Shown here piece by piece: positions 10,098 to 18,364 of a stretch of DNA of 64,000 nt. Every line of letters starts with the position of its first letter. Position 1 is the stretch's first letter. A program made the translations under genes and the position numbers. Under the pieces are notes generated by a model that did no database searches, had not been told where the DNA came from, and saw only the letters and a program-made list of their open reading frames with translations. Source of the DNA: Mycoplasmataceae bacterium (GTDB lineage Bacteria; Bacillota_I; Bacilli_A; Mycoplasmatales; Mycoplasmoidaceae); NCBI GenBank assembly GCA_031275175.1, contig JAISPD010000006.1, positions 1 to 64,000 on the forward strand. The letters run 5' to 3'.

Positions 10098-10117
10098 TAT
10101 ACTTTTTTACAAGTATA
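10098..10117 (-). promoter_or_regulatory. Palindromic promoter/operator, copy 2
   Basis: TATACTTTTTTACAAGTATA is again a 20-mer with TATAC/GTATA arms. It overlaps the TATAAT region in front of the LRR gene at 10087 and abuts the stop of the gene at 10118. Confidence 0.5.
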
Positions 10118-10912
10118 TTAAATATTTTTGTATACGTTGATGTATCGTTGACTATTATTATAATTTAATAATATTTCATCCAAAATTAATATCCGCCATG
10201 GCATTTTCAATTTATATTTGTCAGGAGCAGTGTCAAATATTGCTTTTAGAAATTTATATAAATTTCTTGGCACATAATATTCCAAGCTATTAAATAAACC
10301 CAATTGATAATCCCGGTTTAATTTACTAAATACTGTTTTTTTGATTTTTGAACCCCAATAGCGATGTTTAGTTTTTTGGGTTAATTCTATTTCAGCAGCA
10401 ATTTTAATATCAGTACCGTCAACATTTTTTAAATAAATAAAATCAACTGATTTATTAAACGATGCATATTTAAGATCAAGACTCGTCTCTATACCTTTAT
10501 TTTTTAAACTACTTCGATAATATTCCATCTCTAAGCCCAAATAATACCGATACGGATTATTTAATTTAAGATATTCCTTAATTACCCGCAGGCATATAAA
10601 GTTGTGTTCTAACACGACTGGTGATATGTTTGATTTAACCCAAGGAATTGATTCTCAATGACAATGATATTCTTGTATACCTACATTAGTCAATTTATAT
10701 ATGTTTACTGGTATTAATTTTTTTGCATTACCGATATGAAATTTATATTTTGTCATTCTAACATAACCCATTTTGGTCAAAGTTGACATATATCTAGTCC
10801 AATTACGGCCAACTACAGGGAATTCTAATTTAAGCATTTTAATATTAACCAGCTCTCATTTTCCGATAAAATAAAGTAATTTGTAAAAATCGGTTTCATT
10901 TTCTCATTTCAT
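10118..10912 (-). CDS. Replication-relaxation/relaxosome-type winged-helix protein
   Basis: The 264-residue product begins with a winged-helix-like region (RNWTRYMSTLTKMGYVR..., VNIYKLTNVGIQEY, about residues 35-85). A C-terminal domain has a nuclease-fold-like pattern, SVDFIYLKNVDG then KIAAEIELTQKTKHRYWGSK. This is the layout of Replic_Relax/MobC-like proteins of plasmids and conjugative elements, thought to work on DNA near oriT or replication origins. The ATG at 10912 lies within the palindromic promoter. Two TGA Trp codons precede the next in-frame ATG at 10837. The gene faces away from the large hairpin cluster 200 bp upstream. Family call rests on motif pattern only. Confidence 0.45.
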
Positions 10913-10929
10913 ACCTAAATTAAAGTATA
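10910..10929 (-). promoter_or_regulatory. Palindromic promoter/operator, copy 3
   Basis: CATACCTAAATTAAAGTATA differs from copy 1 by one base. Its TATACT -10 on the minus strand lies 12 nt before the ATG at 10912, so the site overlaps the start of transcription and translation. Confidence 0.6.
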
Positions 10930-10972
10930 TATCAAATATCATTAATTAAATAAAATTATCCTAGTATAAAAA

Positions 10973-11041
10973 CATGCCCGCTAAAATCCGTCATAAGCGT
11001 TCTTTTGTATCCTTTTCTTTTTAAGAAAAGATACGGGCATG
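10973..11041 (-). repeat. Stem-conserved repeat, copy B
   Basis: An outer stem CATGCCCG/CGGGCATG (10973-10980, 11034-11041) encloses a CGCT/AGCG hairpin (10979-10999) and a GTATC...GATAC hairpin (11007-11034). The inner segment matches copy A (8839-8913) without gaps, while the outer stem bases differ but stay paired. On the minus strand a TTTTTATA tract follows the stem. It lies 61 nt upstream of the 10912 gene start. Confidence 0.55.
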
Positions 11042-11106
11042 GAAAAGAAAAGCAAAGAATACTTTTCTTTGTTGGATTTCTTTTGATGAAAAAATTTAAA
11101 TAAAAC

Positions 11107-11460
11107 AAAAAGCAAAAATAAGATTATTGTCATTTATTTTTGCTTTTCCCTCAACCAAATAAAAAGAAGTCGCCAAGAATTGGCGTGCGCTTCTTTTTGG
11201 AGTGAAACGAGTTTTTCTTATATTGACACCGTGAAAACAACACGGTCGGCAAATGATTATTAATAATATGCCGACGTTCAATTGCCTTCTCCATATTAGC
11301 AATTGAACGTGTCTTTTTAACCACCACACACCACCACCCCCACACATATATAAATACTATGGTTGAGGGTGGGTAGTCAGGGCTTTCGATTGGTTTTTAA
11401 GAAAGCCCTGACTACCCACCCTCCTCTCGTAAAATCAGCATGTGTGAGGGGTGGTGGTGT
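11107..11460. repeat. Cluster of seven consecutive inverted repeats
   Basis: The hairpins are: 14-bp perfect (11108-11121/11134-11147); 9+5 bp (11161-11175/11181-11198); 6 bp (11228-11246); 7 bp (11245-11251/11269-11275); 12-bp perfect (11274-11285/11299-11310); about 20 bp with one bulge (11328-11347/11440-11460); and nested inside that, 23-bp perfect (11365-11387/11401-11423, 13-nt loop). The last two are G/C-rich and stand out from the AT-rich surroundings. Short ORFs here are by-products of the symmetry. Candidate roles are transfer origin, single-strand replication origin, or a recombination region. Confidence 0.8.
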
Positions 11461-12239
11461 AAAAATAAAATTGTTAGTTAATTGTCATCATAATTGTTAT
11501 TAATATATTTTGATTAAAAATATAACGACAAAATCCCAACATATAGTTGGGTAATTCTTACAATTTGTTTTTGTGCAAAAATTGCACTTGTTTTTTGATA
11601 TTGAATTTTAATTCATTCTATAGCCCGATAAATAGTTATGCTACCGTCTTGATTTGAACATTTGCATCAAATGCAGTGACATTCCGATTTTACAAAGTTC
11701 AGTTTCAACGCTAAGCTCATCCTAGGAACTCTCTCGATGTCTTTAAGAACAGTGTCTGTTTGTTTCTGTACGCTCGAATTATTATAAAATCTACAATACA
11801 AGTTTCTAAGCAACACACTTTTTTAAAATCTATAAACTTACTTAACAAACCAACACAAGTGACTATATAGGGATTGATGGGTAATAGCCCGTAGACTAAG
11901 AAACATAATTTATTAGTGTTTAATGCTGCCATATATAGTATTCGATTTTCACCTAGACAATTTATGAGTAAACCGACTACAAGCCGGGAACATAAATTAC
12001 TTTACTAAAATATAGCGTTTGTTAAGATCAATTATCAAAGAACAATCGGTGGATTGGACAAAATTTATAACTTCTTATAAACTATGGTTGTAGCCATTAC
12101 CGTCCACCATTGATATTATACCTTTATAAAAGTAATTGCTATTCATTAATTTTTACGTAAAAATTTGTAATTTTTTGAAAAAATTAAAAATAAAAACTTG
12201 GTGACGTAGTGTCAAATTTGGGTTTAAATATTCGCACAA
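11461..12239. other. Non-coding stretch before the recombinase
   Basis: No convincing gene is present. A short hairpin CCCAAC/GTTGGG lies at 11535-11551. A distant inverted pair GGTGGA...TCCACC spans about 12049-12105. A 71-codon minus ORF (11717-11932) has no SD or recognisable content. AT content rises towards the recombinase start. Confidence 0.5.
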
Positions 12240-13202
12240 ATGCAGGTATATAATGTAGGCGAAATGTCTGAAAATATTATAAAAATAGAGGACTTATTAG
12301 AAATTTGCAGATCCAAGCCAAGTTCTACTGCTTATTATCAAGTTCAAAAATTTTTAAATTGTTTTACCGGTAATTTAGGGAAAGATGTTAGTTTAGCGAA
12401 TAGCTTAATAGCCAAAATTGCCAATAACGCTAGTGCACATAGATATACGAGCACTTTAAAATGAGCATATCAATTGTTTTACGGTAAAAAATTTGTTACC
12501 AGTTTAATTTTAAACCGTGCAAATGAAGTGTCTAAATTCACAACAAGATTAGATTACAATCAAATTCAATTAATCAGGCAAAAGTTTCTATTATGAATTA
12601 ATACATGCTCAAATAATTTACTTAAAAATCGAATTGAAAGTGTAAAAATGAGTAGATTAAGAATTTATCATTGCTTTGAAGCATTGTTAAGTTCTGGAAT
12701 GCGAATAGGTGAATTGACTAGTATAAAGTTTAATACTAGTCCTGCCCATAGATTTATTTACTCAAAATTAAATAGTCAGCAATATGCCGAAATAATAATT
12801 AATACTGAAAAAACATGTAAAAAGAGAGAAATTTATATTCCATTAGAAACGTATAATTTTTTTACAAAAAATATTAGAAAATATCGATTTCAAAAATTTA
12901 CAATGAGTAAAGATTTAATTACAGTAGGATTTCTAAAATTTAGAAAATGAGCTAAGCTTCCGTTTAAATTTACTGCCCACGTACTGCGACGAACAAAAGC
13001 AACGCTAATGCATGAGGGTGGAGTAGGAGTATCAAATATTGCCATGGTGTTAGGTAATACTGCAAGAGTCGTTATGGAATATTACATTTTATCATCGCAA
13101 GCAAATTTTGATGCATGTGAGATTGGAAATGCAATGGCTAACGGTAAAGTTATTAAAAATAGCAATATATTCTTAACAAATCATTATGACATTAAGAAAT
13201 AA
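12240..13202 (+). CDS. Tyrosine recombinase/integrase
   Basis: A 320-residue site-specific recombinase with four TGA Trp codons. The N-terminal SAM-like DNA-binding half is followed by the catalytic half: first Arg in SGMRIGELTSI (R155), HxxR in TAHVLRRTKA (H247, R250), LGN in place of the usual LGH (272-273), and the nucleophile Tyr in VVMEYYI (281 or 282). An Asn at the His/Trp position is unusual but tolerated in some members. The start may instead be the ATG at 12264, which has a weak TAGG before it. It is probably the integrase of the accessory block. Confidence 0.85.
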
Positions 13203-13213
13203 CGAAATAAGTG

Positions 13214-13309
13214 GTTAAATTTATTGTTAAATCAATAGTTAAATATATTAATAGTTAAATCTATTTTAAATCTATCTTTTATATTACTTTTAATCAGGTG
13301 TAGTTAAAT
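13214..13309. repeat. Iteron-like GTTAAAT array
   Basis: GTTAAAT occurs at 13214, 13226, 13238, 13254 and 13303, with a TTTAAAT variant near 13266. The 12-bp period (once 16) gives units like GTTAAATTTATT and GTTAAATCAATA. It starts 12 bp after the recombinase stop. Such direct repeats can be replication-initiator or recombinase arm sites. Confidence 0.55.
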
Positions 13310-13321
13310 TCACTTATAGGA

Positions 13322-13389
13322 GTAGTCAAGTATTTGAGTGGTAGTTATAAAAATAATTGGTGGTAGTGAAGTGTTTTTATGGGGGTAGT
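13322..13389. repeat. GTAGT array with about 22-bp spacing
   Basis: GTAGT occurs at 13322, 13341, 13363 and 13385 (spacings 19, 22, 22), mostly preceded by G-rich bases (GGTAGT). Two helical turns of spacing suggests binding on one DNA face. No gene overlaps it. Confidence 0.45.
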
Positions 13390-13478
13390 CAATTAATAAT
13401 AATTTAAAAAAATAATATGAAATTTATCAAAAAAGTGCTTCACAAAGTATAAAAATTCACCACTTAAATAGATAAACT

Positions 13479-13504
13479 AATGACATTATTAATGTCATTT
13501 TAAT
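13479..13504. terminator. Bidirectional hairpin between convergent genes
   Basis: AATGACAT (13479-13486) and ATGTCATT (13492-13499) form an 8-bp perfect stem with a 5-nt loop and flanking T/A runs. It lies between the recombinase (+) and the 14133 gene (-), which converge. Confidence 0.5.
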
Positions 13505-13524
13505 GTTTAAAATTTATTTAATAC

Positions 13525-14133
13525 TTACTCGCGGAAAACAACTTGTGATAAACGCTTATCATAATTTAACCTAATCGAACGAAAGTGAAATTTTAATAAA
13601 ATCTGGTGAAGTGAGTTATTTAGGTGGGAAATGATACTTTTAGCTCATTTAAAGACTCATTGCATGGTTTTGATATGTCTCCCAGGGTTTTTTATGTACA
13701 TACCCATATTTCTGCGTTTAAACGCCTTAAAACATCATTTAACAGTGTTTAATTTGATATTGAGTATATATGCTGCTTGAGATTTAGCCAGGCAAATACC
13801 GACCGAATCTAAATAATTGATGTCTGGCTTCTGATCGCTAGTGTCAATTTTAATTTTTATATCATCATCTGATTCTCATTCACACAATATTTCACGCTTG
13901 TGAATTTGAGGAGTATTTTTCATTCATTGAATCAAATAAACCAACAATGTAATGTAAGTAATTCTGCGCCCCTCCTGTTCACGCTCTTTCAAATAATTGT
14001 TGATTTCCACTTCGTAATTAGTATTGGCATCACTGTATTTCAGTTTAAATACATTTTTAAACAAATGTTTATAAAATTTTTGTTTGATGTAATTAAGTCA
14101 ATTAAGATTCTGTTGGCGTCGATATGTTAGCAT
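13525..14133 (-). CDS. Helix-turn-helix protein, candidate element regulator
   Basis: The 202-residue basic protein is hidden by seven in-frame TGA Trp codons. After a basic N-terminus and an acidic patch (CEWESDDDIKIKID), an apparent helix-turn-helix reads SQAAYILNIKLNTVKWCFKAFKRR (two blocks, about residues 118-141). A second basic, Trp-containing helix follows (HIKTMQWVFKWAKSIISH). The start is the ATG at 14133 with poor SD. A divergent copy of the palindromic promoter lies 60-80 nt upstream, so it could be the autoregulated repressor of the four palindromes. No family recognised. Confidence 0.6.
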
Positions 14134-14194
14134 GTTATTTTTTTTCTTAAATTTAAATTAGCCTGATTAACAACGAACAAATATTGAGTTAATA

Positions 14195-14214
14195 TTTACC
14201 AAAATAAAAGTATA
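14195..14214 (-). promoter_or_regulatory. Palindromic promoter/operator, copy 4
   Basis: TTTACCAAAATAAAAGTATA matches the consensus TATACCTAAATTAAAGTATA at 17 of 20 positions. It lies upstream of the helix-turn-helix gene on the minus strand and close to the plus-strand promoter at 14230. Confidence 0.45.
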
Positions 14215-14229
14215 TAAATTCAAGAAATA

Positions 14230-14238
14230 TGTTATAAT
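14230..14238 (+). promoter_or_regulatory. Extended -10 promoter
   Basis: TGTTATAAT is a perfect extended -10 (TGnTATAAT). No clear -35 is present. The predicted start near 14245 opens a transcript only about 55 nt long. Confidence 0.55.
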
Positions 14239-14244
14239 GGTGTT

Positions 14245-14300
14245 CTATTGGTTAGGTAGGAAACATAGCATGAAAGAGCGGGTACAACCGCTTTTTTATT
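14245..14300 (+). ncRNA. Possible short RNA ending in a terminator
   Basis: From the -10 at 14233 transcription would begin at CTATTGGTTAGG. It would end at an intrinsic terminator (AAAGAGCGG paired with CCGCTTTTT, 14273-14296). No ORF fits. A diverged copy of the 5' half (CTATTGGTTAGGTAG...CATAGCA) lies at 14362-14392. It may be a small RNA or a terminated leader that happens to carry the end motif. Confidence 0.4.
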
Positions 14301-14361
14301 TGTATGCAACCATACTTTATCAGAACTCGAAGATTCAGAAAGCTTGAGTGACGCTTTTACT

Positions 14362-14392
14362 CTATTGGTTAGGTAGAGCCTTTACCATAGCA
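14362..14392 (+). repeat. Right-end ATTGGTTAGG motif, second copy
   Basis: CTATTGGTTAGGTAG (14362-14376) repeats 14245-14259 exactly, and both are followed by CATAGCA at slightly different distances. Together with 119 and 203 the core bounds the accessory block. Confidence 0.6.
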
Positions 14393-14399
14393 GCCAATA

Positions 14400-14576
14400 C
14401 TAATTAATTTGTAACTGCTTAATAGTTTTAATATCTTTAATTAAAATATCATAAATTACATTGATATCATTAATGTTTGTACGTTTAATTAATGCAGTAA
14501 CACTAATCAAATTTTTCAATAATATGTTTTTTTGTTTATGTAAAACTTTACAAGAAACTTGCTTGTTTCTTGACAT
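14400..14576 (-). CDS. 58-residue hypothetical protein beside tRNA-Ser
   Basis: A Lys/Ile-rich peptide (MSRNKQVSCKVLHKQKN..., ending DIKTIKQLQIN) starts 30 nt after the tRNA-Ser 3' end on the same strand. An 8-bp hairpin (14551-14558/14565-14572) covers its start region. No SD and no family; it may be chance coding potential. Confidence 0.3.
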   Translation of the reverse strand: MSRNKQVSCKVLHKQKNILLKNLISVTALIKRTNINDINVIYDILIKDIKTIKQLQIN

Positions 14577-14605
14577 GTCATTTGCTCGGCCAATTTGCGT
14601 TGATC

Positions 14606-14694
14606 TGGCGGAGACGATGAGACTCGAACTCATGCATCGCATAGCGACCTAACACCTTAGCAGGGTGTCCTCTTAACCACTTGAGTACGTCTCC
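14606..14694 (-). tRNA. tRNA-Ser(GCU)
   Basis: An 89-nt class II tRNA. The GGAGACG/CGTCTCC acceptor is followed by encoded GCCA, the anticodon loop CTGCTAA gives GCU, and there is a long variable arm and GTTCGAG T loop. Its 3' end faces the accessory block, the usual geometry for integrase targeting. No directly repeated copy of the 3' end was found at the block's far end. Confidence 0.95.
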
Positions 14695-14724
14695 TAGTTG
14701 GTATTTGATTTTAACATAATGAAA

Positions 14725-15426
14725 CTATTTCTGTTTTATTTGATTTTGTTTATTAAGTTCTTCAAATTGAGAAATAAAGTCAGTTTTTCGTAATGACTTG
14801 CGATCTTTAAACATTCCGCTGCTAGCAAATAATTTCACTATTTCAATTACTAATTTTTCTGGTGATTGGTTCAAAAGTTTAAATTCATCCAAATGAACGA
14901 CAGTTATGTTGCCATTAGTTTCACTAACAACAAAAGCGAAACAATCATACTTTTCACAAATCCCAAAGGCTGCTCGATGACGAGCACCATATTCAACATT
15001 AACGATTTTTTTAGTCATTGGTAAATAACTAGATAATGAAACAATACGTCAATTACGAATAATCATTGCTCCATCGTGTAGGGCTGATTTATGATTATAA
15101 AAAATATTAGTGACAAATTCTGGAAAAAAATTGGTGTCAATTTTATTACCAATATTTATGTAAGGAGCTAAACTATCGTTGTTCTCAATAATAATCAAAG
15201 CACCTACTTTATCATTGGCTAATTTGACTAAAGTACTAGCTAAATTATTAAAAAAATCTAATAAGAATTTAATTTCAGTTTTTTGACGTTTTTTTGTGAA
15301 ATGTAATTTAGCGAAAAGAAGTTTAATTTCTGTACCATAAATCATAAACAAAATTTGAAAAGCTAAAAGCAAACCAAGTAGTAATACACATATTATTAAT
15401 AACACAAACGATAAATCAATAATCAT
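14725..15426 (-). CDS. cdaA: Diadenylate cyclase (CdaA/DacA type)
   Basis: A 233-residue enzyme making c-di-AMP from two ATP. One N-terminal transmembrane helix (about residues 5-29) and a coiled linker precede the DAC domain, with DGA (118-120) and RHR (149-151) catalytic motifs and IENN/SETNG loops. Canonical CdaA has three helices; the single helix resembles the short mycoplasma form. A TGA Trp codon lies at residue 126. It follows the membrane gene at 17255-15444 by 17 nt, probably as one transcript. CdaR and GlmM, its usual partners, are not adjacent. Confidence 0.85.
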
Positions 15427-15443
15427 AGAAACAATTATATGAA

Positions 15444-17255
15444 TTAATTGGTCATGTAATATTTAACTTTTATTTTAGTTAGTATTTTTTTCATTAATTT
15501 TTGTAATTCTTTAATTTTAGGATCTTTTGTGTTTAACGCGCGTAAGAATACAAAATAAGGTTTAACTGCATTGACAAAGTCTATGGTTTTAGCCGTGATA
15601 TTGTTGCAAACCACTCTAATACCAATTTTTTTTAAATTCAAAATATTATTAATTGCATGATCATGATTTTCTTTTAAATGGTCCAAATCTAGTAGGACTA
15701 TTATTTGTTTAGCATTTATATTAAAATATGCGATTTTACTATAGAACGTTTGTGATGAGAAATCAGGATTATTCAAAGATTCGATGGGGTAATTAATCAT
15801 CAACGATTCGTTGCTACGTATATTCTTAGAAAATTGTTCAATCGCTTTAGAAGCTAAATGCTTAATAGCAATTTTATGTAATTTTTTTGGGAGCAAACGA
15901 ATAATTGCGTCTGTACTAAAAGCCATTAACTTTAAATCATTAAAAATAGGAAAATTTATATTTTCATTTACGAAATTAAATATTTTAAATTTAAGTTTAA
16001 TTTCATTAATATCTAATATTTGCTTTAATTGCTGAAATTCACTCATATCTTGGTCTAGCGCTAATTTAGATCTAAAATCAGACAATTGAATAATGTTATA
16101 TTTAGAATTTGGTTCAAATGAATCCACAATCACTTGAGTGCTATTAATTAATTTAAAAATATCATTATCATGAACTCCATATAGACTTATGATTAAATTA
16201 ATGTCAGCTGTCACTTCAACATTATGAAATCTGTAATCAGAAATTTTGAATAGTTCAAATTGTTTCAAAAAATCTTGATTTTGTCGAAATTTCAAAAAAT
16301 TACCATGGTATGCTGTATCTAATGATTGAGTAATTTGGTAATCAGTTTTTATTAATACATAAAAATATTCGTTCTCATTTATAAAAAATAATTTGTGCGG
16401 ATATTTATCGAAATATTTATAAATATCATTAGCGATTGTTTGCTTATATTCACTAATGATTCTTGAACCAAGTGTATAAGTGCCACCACTGATATTTTTG
16501 ATGGAAAATCCAATCAAATAAGCAAATTGGACATTATTATTTTTAATGAAATCATTAATACTTTCAACTGTGTAATTAGAAATAACAAAATATTCATAAT
16601 TGTAAGTTACCTCTAAACTTAAAGTATGTGTTTTTTGATAAATTTTGTTGATGTAATTAATGCAAATTCAACCGAGCAAAATAAAAATTTGTAAAATTGC
16701 AGATACTATTCAAAATTCTTTTTGTATATTTGCCGGTCGTGCATGAAATGCATAATTTAAAATTATTATGAGAAGGGATTGAACAAATGTAAAAAAAATA
16801 TGGCTAATAATTACCTTCAAAATGAGTTTTCATTTCGCAAAAAATTTAGTGCAAACGAAAATTATTGCTAAATATATTAAATAGCTGATTGTTATATAAA
16901 GAATGATAAAAGTGTTAGAAAAATTAAATAATAAAAGTATACCAATGAACATTGGTAAAATTGCTCCAACAGCAAAATATGGGGTTGTAAATAATGTTCC
17001 AGGGAGTAAGATTAAAGTGATGGCAATACCATTAATTTGATTGTTTGGACTGTTGTCAACAAGCAACATAATAAGGAAATAAATTAAGCCTAAAAAAAAT
17101 CCCGAAAAAATTTGGATTAAAAAAGATCATTTTTTAGCAAACTTGTATCTTTCATAAAATCCAGCATTCTTCAATGAGATGGTAATCGGAAAAATAATTA
17201 TTGAGAATAATAACGCTATTGTATCGTATGCAAATGAATTACCAAGATTAACCAT
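15444..17255 (-). CDS. Membrane protein with possible degenerate GGDEF/EAL-like domains
   Basis: A 603-residue product rejoined through several TGA codons. About five to six transmembrane helices fill residues 1-165 (for example MLIGLIYFLIMLL-like segments and INGIAITLILLPG). The cytoplasmic part begins YEYFVISNYTVESINDFI and has an ISGGTYTLGSRIISEYK block reminiscent of a GGDEF-domain helix. The end (IIVLLDLDHLKENHDHAINNILNLKKIGIRVVCNN, two blocks) resembles the last EAL-domain strands but lacks the EAL and metal ligands. A TATAAT 7 nt before the ATG implies a leaderless mRNA. It precedes the diadenylate cyclase, so it may sense or modulate nucleotide second messengers. The domain call is tentative. 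Confidence 0.45.
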
Positions 17256-17262
17256 TGATGTA

Positions 17263-17304
17263 ATTATAAAGTGTGAATAAGTTATCTACGCTTACTTATA
17301 TAAT
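17263..17304. promoter_or_regulatory. Divergent -10 boxes for 17255 gene and upp
   Basis: TATAAT on the minus strand at 17263-17268 and on the plus strand at 17299-17304 each lie 7 nt before the respective ATG. The two leaderless-type promoters are back to back, with no clear -35 elements. Confidence 0.6.
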
Positions 17305-17311
17305 TAACTAT

Positions 17312-17932
17312 ATGTTACATGTTATCAATCACCCAATCATTAAAGTTAAATTATCGCGCATGCGTAACCGCGATACAGATTCAAAAGCCTTTCGTTCTAA
17401 TTTAGTGGAATTAAGTGAATTAATGGCCTATGAAGTTACCAAAAATTATCATAATGTTTCTTTTCCAATTAAGACTCCTTTAGCTTCTACCGTAGGTTAT
17501 AAAATGAAAGAAAACATCGTTTTAGTACCCATTTTAAGAGCAGGTCTAGGAATGGTTGATGGGTTTAAGTCCATTATTCCTCAAGCACCAATTGGTTTCA
17601 TCGGTTTATATCGCAATGAAAAAACATTACAACCGGTTGAATACTATTGTAAGATGCCAGAAAGTATTTATGGTGCTAACATCATTGTTTTAGATCCAAT
17701 GTTAGCGACTGGTCATTCCGCAGCAAGAGCTATTTCTATATTAAAACAATATAGGCCTAAAACCATAAAACTGGCTTCGATTGTTTCTGTTAAGCAAGGT
17801 ATTGATGAAGTTTTAAAAATCCATAAAGATGTGGAAATTTATGTAGCTTCAGTTGATCAAAAATTAAATAAAAATGGTTATATTGTTCCAGGACTTGGGG
17901 ATGCAGGAGACCGAATTTTTGGAACCAAATAA
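17312..17932 (+). CDS. upp: Uracil phosphoribosyltransferase
   Basis: The 206-residue enzyme converts uracil and PRPP to UMP (pyrimidine salvage). It has the full-length family pattern: MRNRDTDSKAFR near the start, ILRAGLGMVDG, the PRPP loop LDPMLATGHSA (about residue 128) and the uracil-binding end GLGDAGDRIFGT. The ATG at 17312 is chosen over upstream GTG codons because family N-termini begin at the HPIIKVKLSRMR segment and TATAAT is 7 nt before it. It coexists here with de novo pyrimidine genes 38 kb away. Confidence 0.93.
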   Translation: MLHVINHPIIKVKLSRMRNRDTDSKAFRSNLVELSELMAYEVTKNYHNVSFPIKTPLASTVGYKMKENIVLVPILRAGLGMVDGFKSIIPQAPIGFIGLYRNEKTLQPVEYYCKMPESIYGANIIVLDPMLATGHSAARAISILKQYRPKTIKLASIVSVKQGIDEVLKIHKDVEIYVASVDQKLNKNGYIVPGLGDAGDRIFGTK

Positions 17933-18359
17933 ATTAAAAAATTCTCGTTATTTTTATACACTTTCTGCTATTTGAAGCACCATACTATCAATTAGTTATT
18001 TAATAATTGTTATTATTATAAGTATTAGTATCAAGCGTTTTAATGTTATGTTTGCTGCGATGATAAATTTATTTGTGCCGACATTGGTGGTGTTTATCTC
18101 ACAAAAATTTACAAATATTATTTTTAATTATGGTAAAAAAGATGTTCAAAAGAAACAAATAATTTTACTTGCAATGTGTTTATTTGTAATAAAATATATT
18201 ATCATTGTCATTCCGTTGCTTATTGGATTAATTGTTAATCTTAGTATAAGTTCACTAATTTTTAATCCATTCGTCTTAGTCATTGGAGCATTGATTTATC
18301 CAATGGCAACTCTAATCGTACAATGATATTTTGTCAAAGGTAATCATAAAGAAAAGTAG
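17901..18359 (+). CDS. AtpI-like membrane protein heading the ATP synthase operon
   Basis: The 152-residue protein has four predicted hydrophobic segments and a TGA Trp near residue 23. It overlaps the end of upp by 32 nt if the ATG at 17901 is used; a later TTG is possible. It stands directly before atpB, as the poorly conserved AtpI or MG406-like proteins do in other operons. AtpI is thought to help c-ring assembly or Mg2+ supply. Assignment is by position, size and topology, not sequence. Confidence 0.6.
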
Positions 18360-18364
18360 TCATA

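Noticed and set aside
11096-11347. ORFs of 64-83 codons on the minus strand over the hairpin cluster.
   Set aside because: They come from the inverted-repeat sequence, have no SD and no coding character.
11717-11932. 71-codon minus ORF in the intergenic stretch before the recombinase.
   Set aside because: No SD, no neighbour in an operon and no recognisable composition; kept only as part of the non-coding note.
13214-13309. Possible CRISPR array.
   Set aside because: Repeats are only 7-12 bp with no unique spacers of 25-40 bp and no cas genes nearby.
13550-13575. TTATCACAA as a DnaA box marking a replication origin.
   Set aside because: It differs from TTATCCACA at several positions and lies inside the HTH gene; no dnaA or cluster of boxes.
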